Assembly (NCBI GenBank): GCA_001566295.1
Contig: KQ964248.1
Coordinates: 930,001-994,000, forward strand
DNA from: Microdochium bolleyi
Lineage: Eukaryota; Ascomycota; Sordariomycetes; Xylariales; Microdochiaceae
Length of the DNA: 64,000 bases
Direction: 5' to 3'
Numbering within the stretch: the first letter of the stretch is position 1; every line of letters starts with the position of its first letter. The position numbers and the translations under genes were made by a program. Shown here in pieces: positions 1-9,432 of the stretch. A model generated the notes under the pieces. It worked only from the letters and a program-made list of their open reading frames with translations. It did no database searches and was not told the origin of the DNA.

Positions 1-2
1 CA

Positions 3-3000
3 GCGCCGAAATTTCGCCCATCATCTCAGCATTCTGGACAGTCGTCCCCGACGCGTGGACATTTAGGATTGCGGGGACGCTCTTCAACCATGAGTTCACT
101 TGGCGGGAATTCGCTGAATGACCGCACTGGGCAACTCGACCCGCCGAGGAATTCTGCCTCTATAGGTCGGAAAAGTTTTGGTGATCTTTTGGGGCTGAAC
201 AGGATGCGCCCTAATGTCGACGGACTCCGCCCAGGTGCCATGACCCCTGCCACACCTGCGTCCAACAATTCCAAGAATAACTCGCTGCAACTACCGCGAG
301 AGCCGACAATCACATTGCCGGAGCGACGCGATGAGGAAACACCTGCCAAATATCTGGCGAGAGTCGAGGAAGAGCTGAAGCGTAACGTCATAGCTGCCGC
401 CCTATCTAAGCCGTCGGATGACTTCTTTGCCTCTGTGCTACGCAGCTACATGCGGAAATTCAGCTTCTTCGAAGAGCCGATGGATATGGCGATCCGCAAG
501 TTGCTGATGGAAGCCGAACTCCCAAAGGAGACTCAACAGATTGACCGGTGTCTGCAAGCGTTTGCGAACCGCTACCATGAGTGCAACCCTGGCATATACT
601 CGACGCCCGAGCAGGCTTATTTCATAGCGTTCTCTCTTCTGATATTGCACACGGACATCTTCAACAAGAACAACAAGCACAAGATGCAGAAAGCGGACTA
701 TCTCAAGAATACTGGCGGGGAAGGCATCTTTGACGAGATCATGGAATGCTTCTACGACAACATATCATACACGCCATTCATTCATGTTGAGGATGATAAC
801 AGCATCAGTGGCTCAGGTGAACACAGAGTAAGGAAGTCGATATTCCCTCATGGACCCACTGAGCCACATCGCAAATCGAAAGATCCCATCGATCCCTACA
901 CCCTCATCATCGACAACAAGCTTGACACACTTCGACCTCCGCTCAAGGACCAGATTCCTCTGGAAGAACACCTCAATTATCTCGGCACTGCCAAGGAGCT
1001 CAATCTCAAGGAGCTGCAGAAGACATTCTTCCGTACGGGCGTCCTTCAGATCGTTTCTGCACGGTCGCGGCCCGATGCATTCATGAGCGAGAAGACGGCC
1101 ACAAACCCGGAAGAGGCACATGTCGGCATTGTCGACATCAAAGTTACCAAGGTCGGACTGCTGTGGCGTAAAGACGCCAAGAAGAAGAAGACGCGCTCCC
1201 CATGGCAGGAATGGGGAGCCATCCTGACAGGCTCCCAGCTCTATTTCTTCCGTAACATTCAGTGGGTGAAGAACCTGATTCACCAGTATGATGCTCATAT
1301 CAGAGAGGGACAAGACGGCATTCCGCTCATCTTCAAGCCTCCTCTCGACACCTTCAAGCCCGATGCGCTCATGTCGACAGAAAACGCTGTCGCTCTGTTT
1401 GATACGGAGTACAAGAAGCATAAGAACTCTTTTGTATACGTCAGGCATGGTGGCTTTGAGGAGGTACTCCTCGCGCCGACTGAAGACGACAGAAACGACT
1501 GGCTGGCGAAATTGAACTACGCCGCCGCTTTCCGAACAACCGGCGTTCGCATGCGCGGAACTAACCACGAAGGGCAGACCAGGCGCGCTATTAGGCGCCT
1601 AGACTCCAGCGAGCCTACACAATTGATCCAGACTCCTTCTGGCGAAGTCGCAATCAACAGAGGGCAGATCGATCAGCAGATGTTTCGTGACATCCATGTT
1701 GCGAGACGAAGGATGATGCATGAAAAGATCGAAGAACAGGCGGAGAAGCTGCAGGTGGCCGAAAAGAGCCTCGAGACCCAGTTGCGTAATGCCCGGCACA
1801 TTCTGCTTCTCGCACCAATTCAGGAGAGGACGCGGGAGCATGTGAGAGGGGGTGCTTCCAAGATTATAGCTCAGCTGAAGTGGACGCGCTGCGAGATCTG
1901 GCGTTTGAGGTGCTACCAGGACATTCTCAAGTTAGACCTTGAGGAAGACAAGGCTGCCAATGGCGACTTTGGGGAGGCTGAGACGGCTTCACTGGCTCAC
2001 TCAAGTGACAGAACCCCGCTTAGGCACAAAGAGTCGAAGGGTAGCTCTCGTCTCACTCTGCCGCAGAGCCCTCCGCTGTCCAGTGCGATTTCGGATGCGC
2101 TGGCGAAGCATGCCGATAGTGGCTCTCCTAACACAGATGTCTTCCAGACACCGCCGACGAGCGCTGCTGTGCCTACCTACCCGACGCCTTCGCTGAACGG
2201 CCTCCACGGCTTCTCCCAGGATAGTCTGGGACACAGGAAGACTTCTGTCTCAAGCATGACCTCATCCGCTGCGGGTCGCGCCAAGTCGATAACAGACAGC
2301 CTTGCACGCAACGGTGTTGACAATGAGCCTGAAGAGGACGCGGGCGAACGCCAGGTGCTGGAGCAAGCAGGTCTTTTGGATGTCGATTTGAATGGGACTG
2401 CAGCTGGAAGACCTCATTCATTCGTCGGCCAACCCGACGAGGACACGGAACAATCCAGGAAATCGCGCAACAGTGTGTCTGACAAGGACAAGCTTGAGCG
2501 GAGCAAGATCCGCCGTAGTCTCCAGAGAACCCTCAGAGACGGCGCCGGGCACCTATCTCATCACCGCAGCCGCCGAGGCAAGGACTCCAGCTCCAGTGCG
2601 GCGCTGTCAGACGAGACTGTCCGGGAAGAGATCCTGTCTCGTGGCACCGGCAGCTTTACAGTCCACGGCAAGAAGGCTTCCGTGATAAACTTTGGAGAAG
2701 AGCTTCAGATCCTGTCTCCGGAGGAGCGGTTGCGGCAGCGCAAGCAATCACAACAGATGGACGAGAACGGCGTGCCAATGTCACCGGCGAGCGTCGACGA
2801 TGACTTCCACTCGATTGTGAGTGGTGAGCCAAATGACGAACGCCGCGGCTCAAATGCCAGTGCCAGTACAGCGACTGCCCGGTCATTCCGCGAATTGCAC
2901 CGGAAATACTCCACCACGAGGAGCCAATCGAGAGGCCGCGCAGGTGGCTTGATGGTGCCATCGGACAACGACGACAGTGATGCCGCCATCAGCTTCTCAG

Positions 3001-3290
3001 ACGGGCGTAGGACGCCTCTTCCGCCGCTCGACGACGAGGACGAAGTCGAAGACGATGAGGATGGGCGTGCTGGGCCGCTGGGAATGCCGAGACGATCTGT
3101 GTACTTGACACCAGAGCCACCGGGCGGCGCGTCAGATTCCGAGTCGGACTCTGATGACGAATCGGATAGCGACAAAGAGGGCGCCGTGGACGGAGGAATC
3201 AACGGCAAGAACAATACGCCCTCTGATGCAGACAAGGGCAAAGAGGTGGAGAGACTTCCGAGTCCGTCAGTGCAAGCAGTCTCGGCGTGA
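3..3290 (+). CDS. SYT1: Sec7-PH domain Arf guanine-nucleotide exchange factor, Syt1-like, 5' partial
   Basis: The frame is open to the left window edge, so the true start lies outside; the first in-window ATG is at 90. Counting residues from codon 69, a Sec7 domain spans about 85-238. It carries the glutamic-finger segment LPKETQQIDR, and Glu154 sits where Sec7 proteins place the catalytic glutamate. A PH domain follows (about 355-495, beginning VGLLWRKD and ending DDRNDWLAKLNYA), then a charged helical or coiled-coil segment (about 545-640) and a long Ser/Asp/Glu-rich tail. Sec7 domains promote GDP release from Arf GTPases at Golgi/endosomal membranes; the PH domain would bind phosphoinositides. 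The Sec7-PH order resembles yeast Syt1 rather than the large Sec7/Gea proteins, which lack this PH. No intron is needed within the window. The family call is firm; the exact orthologue is less so. Confidence 0.9.
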   Translation, partial: APKFRPSSQHSGQSSPTRGHLGLRGRSSTMSSLGGNSLNDRTGQLDPPRNSASIGRKSFGDLLGLNRMRPNVDGLRPGAMTPATPASNNSKNNSLQLPREPTITLPERRDEETPAKYLARVEEELKRNVIAAALSKPSDDFFASVLRSYMRKFSFFEEPMDMAIRKLLMEAELPKETQQIDRCLQAFANRYHECNPGIYSTPEQAYFIAFSLLILHTDIFNKNNKHKMQKADYLKNTGGEGIFDEIMECFYDNISYTPFIHVEDDNSISGSGEHRVRKSIFPHGPTEPHRKSKDPIDPYTLIIDNKLDTLRPPLKDQIPLEEHLNYLGTAKELNLKELQKTFFRTGVLQIVSARSRPDAFMSEKTATNPEEAHVGIVDIKVTKVGLLWRKDAKKKKTRSPWQEWGAILTGSQLYFFRNIQWVKNLIHQYDAHIREGQDGIPLIFKPPLDTFKPDALMSTENAVALFDTEYKKHKNSFVYVRHGGFEEVLLAPTEDDRNDWLAKLNYAAAFRTTGVRMRGTNHEGQTRRAIRRLDSSEPTQLIQTPSGEVAINRGQIDQQMFRDIHVARRRMMHEKIEEQAEKLQVAEKSLETQLRNARHILLLAPIQERTREHVRGGASKIIAQLKWTRCEIWRLRCYQDILKLDLEEDKAANGDFGEAETASLAHSSDRTPLRHKESKGSSRLTLPQSPPLSSAISDALAKHADSGSPNTDVFQTPPTSAAVPTYPTPSLNGLHGFSQDSLGHRKTSVSSMTSSAAGRAKSITDSLARNGVDNEPEEDAGERQVLEQAGLLDVDLNGTAAGRPHSFVGQPDEDTEQSRKSRNSVSDKDKLERSKIRRSLQRTLRDGAGHLSHHRSRRGKDSSSSAALSDETVREEILSRGTGSFTVHGKKASVINFGEELQILSPEERLRQRKQSQQMDENGVPMSPASVDDDFHSIVSGEPNDERRGSNASASTATARSFRELHRKYSTTRSQSRGRAGGLMVPSDNDDSDAAISFSDGRRTPLPPLDDEDEVEDDEDGRAGPLGMPRRSVYLTPEPPGGASDSESDSDDESDSDKEGAVDGGINGKNNTPSDADKGKEVERLPSPSVQAVSA

Positions 3291-3714
3291 ATTCGCAGGA
3301 GATTGTGTATCAGAAGTGAGACAACACGACATGGCATCTACCTCGAATCGAGGGCCTTTCCGTGCAGGAACGTGGATCACGAGACGGGAATTCAGATATG
3401 TAGATATTGGTCGAAGGGGCGGATGGCAGCGGGCAACAAAGTCGAAAGAGCAAGAGAGATGTGCATTTAAAAAATGATACCTTTTCATTTCTTGATCTTG
3501 AATTTTTTTTCTTCAACTTTTGGAGCGAACGTCGATTTGTCTGGTTCGTGGTGTCTTCCTGCCGTGGGGTGGATTTCCATTGCTTGCATATGAACATGCT
3601 TACAGCAAGCGTGACATGACACATAGGTGTACCGTACGTACCCCTTCAAGACTCTGGACATCTTACGTACGTTGTCATCTCCGCATCATCGTCCGCCTCT
3701 CTCTTGTTCTCGCT
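3291..3714. other. Convergent 3' flanks of the Arf-GEF and SRP72 genes
   Basis: This 424 bp gap separates two convergent stop codons. It has T-rich stretches near 3,478-3,525 that suit 3' UTR and polyadenylation sequence. No ORF here looks coding. Confidence 0.5.
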
Positions 3715-5896
3715 CTACTTCTTGCCCTTCTTCTTCTTCCCCTTGCCCGCTCCGCCGCCTGCCCCGCCAGCAGCGGCACCGGTCTCGACCTTGACATGGC
3801 CCGCGCCGCCCGCGAGCTCGAGCGTCTCGCCTTCCTCCTTGCTGTCCCTGGCGACGGCGCCGCCCTGCGTCGACTCCTGCGCGCGCTTCTTGCCCTTGCG
3901 GCCCTTGGGCCGGTACGTGCTGCGGTCCCGCAGGGGCAGCCAGCGCTCCGGGTCCGGCTTCGCGTTGCCCGGGTCCCCGGGGTGGAAGCCCTTGGGGTAC
4001 CGGATGCGGCGCTTCTTGGAGCCAGCGGCCTTGCCGGCGTCGTCTGTGGTCGCGGCGGCGGCGCCGCGCTTCTTGCTCGCGGATGCCGAAGAGGTGGTGG
4101 TGGTGGTGCTATGGTGTGTCGGCACGGTGGCGACGCCCGCGCTGAGCAGGCTCTCGATGTCGGCGGCGCCGGAGATGAGGCGCTCCACGGGGGTGAGGGA
4201 GGCCAGGTACGGCTCGACCTTGGCGTAGTCTGTCGTGGCGAAGGACGCGACGAGGCCCGCGACTGCGAGGGGGTTGCTGTCCTTGGAGGCCGGCGAGGAT
4301 GACGAGGAGACGAGGCTGTCGAACGTGGCGCCCGCGGAGGCGACGTGCGCCGGATCAGAGGACTTGAGCAGCTCGACGCCTGCTTCGCGGAGCAGCGCGG
4401 ACGATGTCGCGGCGTCTTCCTTGGTTTTCGAGCGCCAGTGCGTAGAGGCTCGGGCTAGCTCGTTCCGGATCGCGGCCTGGCGGCCCTGCAGCCTGTACAG
4501 GGCCACCGCAACGGCGACGAGCCCGGGTGCGAAGCGCACGTCCTCGTGGCCTGCGGCGGTCGAGGCGTCGAGGCGCTTGAGGAAGGCATCGAGCAGGTCG
4601 AGCGCGGGGCCCGGGTTCGAGGTCTGCACGTACAGCTGGATGATGGTCAGGAGTAGGCCAATGTCCGTAGGCCGCTTCTCAAGGACGGGGAGGATCTCGT
4701 GCAGCGCGGCCTTGCCGGTCTGCAGTCGGGCCTTCGCGGCGGCGCTTATGACGCCGAGGCTGGCGATCTCTGCGGATGCTGGGGATGCCGCCGCCGTGCT
4801 GGATTTTTCGGGGTCTGACGATGCTAGTATTGTCTTGGTGGTGGCCCTTTGCACGCCGTCGAACTTCTGGCACTGCAGGTCCAGGGCGTACTTGTTACGC
4901 CGCAGCGCAGCGGCCTGGTACTCGAACAGCTTGTCGTTGCCCGCCAGCGTCGTGGCCGACTCCGCAAGGCGCTGCGTCACGTAAGGGTTGTTGTTCTTGG
5001 CATCGCTGCTATCGCCAATGGCAACCTGGTTGTTGCTGGCGACAGCTTTCGTGGGGGCCTCGGTGATGCTAGAGACAGGGGATCAGCTCGTGGTCTTGCG
5101 CTTGCTCCTTGAAAGCTGGAAGATTTAAGACTTACTCTGGAAGCTCTATCGACTTCTGCAGCGCCGCGGCCTCGCCGTCCTTGCCGAGTCGCGCAAGGAC
5201 GTACGCATGCTGGATGATGATGGGCAGGAGCTCGGCCTTCTTTTCGTCACTGGTCAAGTCCTCGCTGGCCTCGCACAGGTCACGGGCACGCTTGAGCAGA
5301 ACGGACGCCTTGCTCAGGTCCCCGCGCGCGATGCAGCCGCACGCCGAGTTGAAGGCCGTCTCGAACGCCTCGAGGTCCTCCCGGGACGGCTGCTTCTGGG
5401 CCTCGCTGAGCACGCCGCCTGCCCCGCTCCACTCGAGCTGCGCGTGCGTGGCGAGCCGGTTGATCTTGATGTCGTTCTCCTCGCCCTCGATGCCGTCGTT
5501 GTTCTTCTCCAGCTCTGCGTACAGCCTGGCCGCGGCCTCGAAGCGTTCGGCACGGTACGCGATCTGCGCGGACAGGTGCCTCAAGGCGCGCGAGGACGAG
5601 CTCCCGCCGCTTCTCAGGGCCTTGTCCGCCTCGTCGTGCTGGCCGGTCTTATACAGGGCGTACGCCTTCTCGAGGGAGGCCTGGCTCTCGAGCGCGCTGC
5701 CGGCGTCGGCAATGGCCCGGAGCGCATCGTCGAAGCGGTCGAGCTTGAGCAGGGCGACAACGCGGGTGTGCTGGGCATCGGTATTGGAGCCCTTGGAGGC
5801 CTTGATGGCGGCGTTGGCGGCCTTGAGGACCTCCTCGTGGTCGTCGATCGAGGATGCGCCCAGCAGCTTGGCGAGCGTGGCGGTTGGGTCGGACAT
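3715..5896 (-). CDS. SRP72: Signal recognition particle subunit SRP72
   Basis: Two exons, complement(join(3715..5068,5136..5896)), encode 704 aa. The 67 bp intron has a GTAAGT donor and CTAG acceptor and restores the frame (...SIELP-D-ITEAPT...). The N-terminal two thirds is Ala/Leu-rich helical-repeat (TPR-like) sequence, as expected for the part that binds SRP68. The C-terminal region (about 605-653) has the diagnostic SRP72 RNA-binding block: KKRRIRYPKGF, a PDPERWLP segment and STYRPKGRKGKKR. The protein ends in a Gly/Lys tail. SRP72 joins SRP68 on the 7SL RNA S domain and is needed for co-translational targeting to the ER. Long antisense ORFs across the gene are GC-rich shadows. Confidence 0.95.
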
Positions 5897-6648
5897 GCTG
5901 TCCTCGGCTTCGTCGGGACGGGAGACGTTTGCAACTGGTGGGAGCCCTCGGCGGGACTTTGAAGCCGCCTCTGTAGTTGGAGGGCGGGGTGACCACTTGT
6001 TGTCTGGTGATTATGGGAGGATGATGTCTAGGCCGTGGACATGCTCGCTGCCGTCGGCTGTGTTCACGTCGTCGCTCGGATCGATTGTGGCCAGCGCTGC
6101 GATGTGGGCCAGTCTGGTCGGAGTGGCGAGCGCGAGGGCGTGGAAGCTGTGCGGTTCGAGGTCAGGTCGAGGTCGTCGTGGCTGCCAATGCCGTCGGGAC
6201 TGGCGTCGTGTGCTCAAGCATCGATTGTGGGGGTTGTGCTAGGCAATTGAGTGGCATCCCACTTTTGCAACAAGTCTCCAGTCTCGGCCAGGTGGCGGTG
6301 GTGGTGCAGCTCCCAGGGACCGCACATGCGATGGTGGGGTTGACCAGGCTAAAACGGAGCGCCCAGTTTACGTGTAGGTAGTTAGCCCAGGGTAGCTTAA
6401 GGTGAGTTGAGCCAGAGAGCAATGACGTTCGGCTTCCGTAGCAAGTGACGAATTACCTGTACATAAAGACACGCTCACGCACCCTTTCACTGACCTACTT
6501 GAAGGCACAGACCCAGAGCCGTTTGTACGCTCCGGGACAATATGAACGAAAAAGTGCAGGCAGCCGCTTTTGATTGGTATCTTGCCGCTTTTCTATCCAT
6601 AAAAGACCAGCCCAATCCTCGAATGTGACCATATCCTGCGCTCAGTCC
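5897..6648. other. SRP72 upstream region and NCBP3-homologue 3' flank
   Basis: Both flanking genes run leftward, so this 752 bp holds the SRP72 promoter and leader and the 3' end of the cap-binding gene. I see no convincing CDS, repeat or clear TATA element. Confidence 0.4.
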
Positions 6649-8278
6649 TTAATCGAAGAGGTCACCGGCCTTCTTCCGGTTCCGGGCCCTCGATCCACCG
6701 TCTCCCCGGCTGCTGTTGCCAAAGAGCTCCTTGGTCTCGTTGCCCGTGCTGCCGCTGCTACCAAACTTGTCCGGGAAGAGCTCCCTCGCAGACTTGCCCA
6801 TGCCCTTGATCGCGAAACCCTGGTCGCCGCCGCCGCTGCTGTCCTTGCTCGCGGCACCGCGGATGCTGAACGCCGATCCATTGTTGCTGCTCGCGCCCGA
6901 TATCCTGTCTGCTAACCTGCCGCCGCCCTGTCCCGGTGCCGAGATCCTGTCCTCGAGACGCCTGCTGCTGCTTCGTTGGCTTCTCATCGATGCCGACGCC
7001 GCCACATCGTCGCTGCCGTCCATCAGCGGCAGGGTGATGCCCTTGGCGAGCAGCTCAGCAGCATCTTCGACCTTATCTCCGAGCCGTCCGCTGCTGGTAT
7101 CGCCCTTGCCGCCCGCCACGGGAAACAGCTCTCTGCCGGTTGCCGCCCTGCCACTGCGCTGCATGTGGCTCTTGACCGCGCGCGCCCGGTCGCGGTTCCG
7201 CGAAGAGGCCGCGGCCCCAGAGGCATCGCTCGCGAAGCCGCTGCCATCCATGTCCCGATCGCCATCCCTGTCGCTACGCATGGGCGATCTTGAGCGGTCT
7301 CTGGAGGCGCCACCGTTCCGCCGCGAGCGGTCACCGCCGCTGCTCCCACCGCCAAGAGGAAACAGCTCTTTGCCAGCATTCTCCCGCCGCGCCGGGCTCT
7401 GACGCCTCCTCCTGCTGCCAGCATCCGACTCTGGTGTGTACGACCGTCTGCGCCTCGAGTTCGACCCATCGCCAGTCGGGCGCGTCGCCAGCGCAGCCTC
7501 GTCGTCATCGTACAAGTTGACATCGAAGTGGTCCTTGGGCTCGTCCTCGCGCGTCCGCGGCTGCTGTCTCCGCCTGCGGTCATCGCCGTCCCGGTCGCGG
7601 TAGCTCCGCCGCCGCCGCGCGCGCTCCTCCGGGTCGTACTCTGGATTCAGCAGGTAGAATCGGCTGCGCGATGCCGCGCCCTGCTGCTTCCTGTCCCCGT
7701 ACACCGCGCGGCGGACCTGCAGCGCGACCTCGGGCCGCTGCGAGAACGACTTCGCCGGCAGGAGCTGCTTGATCGGCAGCGTCGCGACGTCGACGGCCGA
7801 CTCGGCGCTAAGCGCGATGAGCGCGCGCGCGGCGACGTCGTCGTGGCTGAAGAGCAGGTTCGCAGAGGTGTCGTCGATCCACTCTATCCGGTTGAACGAG
7901 GTCTCGGGGAAATGCTCGGCCACGTACGCCTTGAGCTCCTTGGGGTTGAGCACGTCAAGGCCACGGATGTGGACCTTGTTGGGGGCGTGCGCTTCGGGGT
8001 CGTGGTCTGCGACTTCGCCGGGGGAGCGGGGGGCCTTGTAGTTCAGAACAGAGAGAAAGCGGTGTTAATACGACGGATTCCCAAGCATATTATGAGACCA
8101 GTTCCTGAGTGTTGCCAGAAGAATTCCACCAGCATCGCGCGTGTGGAAGGGCGACGTGGAAGTGATTGCCATGAGCTCGACCTACCAGATCCTCGTTGTA
8201 CGCATCCGGCACTATGGGCTCGTCGGGCACCAAGTCCACCTCAACGTCCATCTCCATATCCAGATCCATGGTGTCCAT
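6649..8278 (-). CDS. NCBP3: Nuclear cap-binding protein subunit 3 homologue (NCBP3/DUF2414)
   Basis: Two exons, complement(join(6649..8034,8186..8278)), encode 492 aa. Exon 1 gives an acidic Met/Asp-rich N terminus of 31 aa. The 151 bp intron has a GTAGGT donor and an AAG acceptor behind a pyrimidine tract. Residues about 50-110 form the degenerate RRM of this family: PNKVHIRGLD, then RIEWIDDTSANLLF with the WxDD motif (83-86) typical of NCBP3. The rest is Arg/Ser/Asp-rich and disordered. It holds the repeated motifs KELFP (253-257), RELFP (332-336), RELFP (448-452) and KELFG (466-470), and three RLxD[RK] motifs (348, 390, 404). Human NCBP3 (C17orf85) binds the cap with NCBP1 and acts in mRNA processing and export. 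The AAG acceptor is the least certain detail. Confidence 0.85.
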
Positions 8279-9061
8279 GCTGGGCAGACTGAATCCACAC
8301 CACCTCACACTACTGTGTCGCGTGCTGGATACGTCGGCCGCGGAAGGTACAGCGAGTCCAGTGACAGGGCGGGTTCGTGTGTGATAACTGGTCGCAAAGA
8401 TGATCGAGGAGACTGTTTGAGCGTAATTATGTATCCTCGGTCGCAGGCGGATGAAGAGTCGGAAGGTGCGAGGACGTGCGGCGTGGGGAGCACAACTGTC
8501 TGTCGTTCCGAATCGTCTTCCTCGACCGCTGCCAGTGAAAGTCGTCGCGGTTCAAGTGCTCTTCGGAGAAAGCGATCGGCACCAAGAGGCTGAACCGTCA
8601 GTGATGTGAGTCTGCAGTGGCCGTGACAATGAGCAATGCAGGAATTCGTTGTTCGAGCGCCAATGGGTTCGTGGGCTGCTGCAAGATGAAGGAATAGAGC
8701 TGCAATCGAGAGGTGGTCGTTCAGCAACCACTGCGCGGAGCTGGGGAGCGGAGCTAGATTGTGCCCTTATCGGACGCGCTGCCGTGGTCGGGGTGGGTGG
8801 TGTCAGGAGATCGGTCGTCTGCCCAAGCAAGCCGGGCGGGAGGGACGTTAGCTCCACCAGAGCTTAACTGACTACTGATGATGATTGGTGGGACTTCAAC
8901 ATCACAAATGCCTGCCTTCAAGGGTGCTTCGACAATTGCCAGTCAGTGCTGGGAGATTGCCCTCGTGCCTTGCAGTCGTTGTGGATATCAAACCAAGGGC
9001 GAGAGACTCTGGCACAGTTTAACATGATAGAAGGTCCATCTCATTTGAAGATCTAGTAAAA
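8279..9061. other. Region upstream of the NCBP3 homologue
   Basis: About 780 bp. Short ORFs on both strands are Arg/Ser-rich and discontinuous. It probably contains the promoter of the leftward NCBP3 homologue. No repeat or TATA box was recognised. Confidence 0.4.
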
Positions 9062-9370
9062 CTAAGCTCCTTCTCTCTCAAGGCGCCGTATGCGGGGTGA
9101 TAGCTGAAAGCTAACAGATCCGTCGGAGCCAAGAGAGAAGATGTAATCGAGGTTCTCGTGCAAACACACGCTTTTCTTGTCTCGCAAGTCCCAAACGCCA
9201 CCTTGTCCAGAACACAAAACAAAAAAGGTCCAGTCTGCCAACTCGGCGTCTATATTCTTTAGTTCCAACGCCCATGACGCCATTGCTTCAGCAGACTCCG
9301 TGCTGGTGACGGAGCCGCGTAGTCCACCCCCAGCGTCGTTAATGTAAGATAAACAGACAAAATCATCCTT
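9062..9370 (-). pseudogene. Orphan exon-like coding fragment, unknown function
   Basis: A minus-strand frame of 102 codons begins right after a potential acceptor (AATTAG at 9371-9376) and ends at a TAG. The peptide has balanced protein-like composition, including NDAGGGLRGS, WTFFVLCSGQGGVWDLR and GSVSFQLSPRIRRLE. The only in-frame Met (9,283) would give a 73-aa product. It lies 63 bp past the stop of the next leftward gene. No donor before that stop allows splicing into it, so it is either a short gene, an alternative 3' exon or the remnant of a broken gene. I do not recognise the family. Confidence 0.3.
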
Positions 9371-9432
9371 CTAATTCTCTCCGCTGTGTTGAGTATCATG
9401 GAACCAAAGTAAACAAAAATTCGTGATCGTAC

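Noticed and set aside
4235..4984. 249-codon plus-strand ORF antisense to SRP72 exon 2
   Set aside because: Another shadow frame of a GC-rich exon, with Ser/Arg/Ala-biased translation and no domain.
5109..6242. 377-codon plus-strand ORF antisense to SRP72
   Set aside because: It is the reverse-frame shadow of SRP72 exon 1, whose GC-rich codons suppress stops on the other strand. SRP72 motifs and the intron establish the minus strand.
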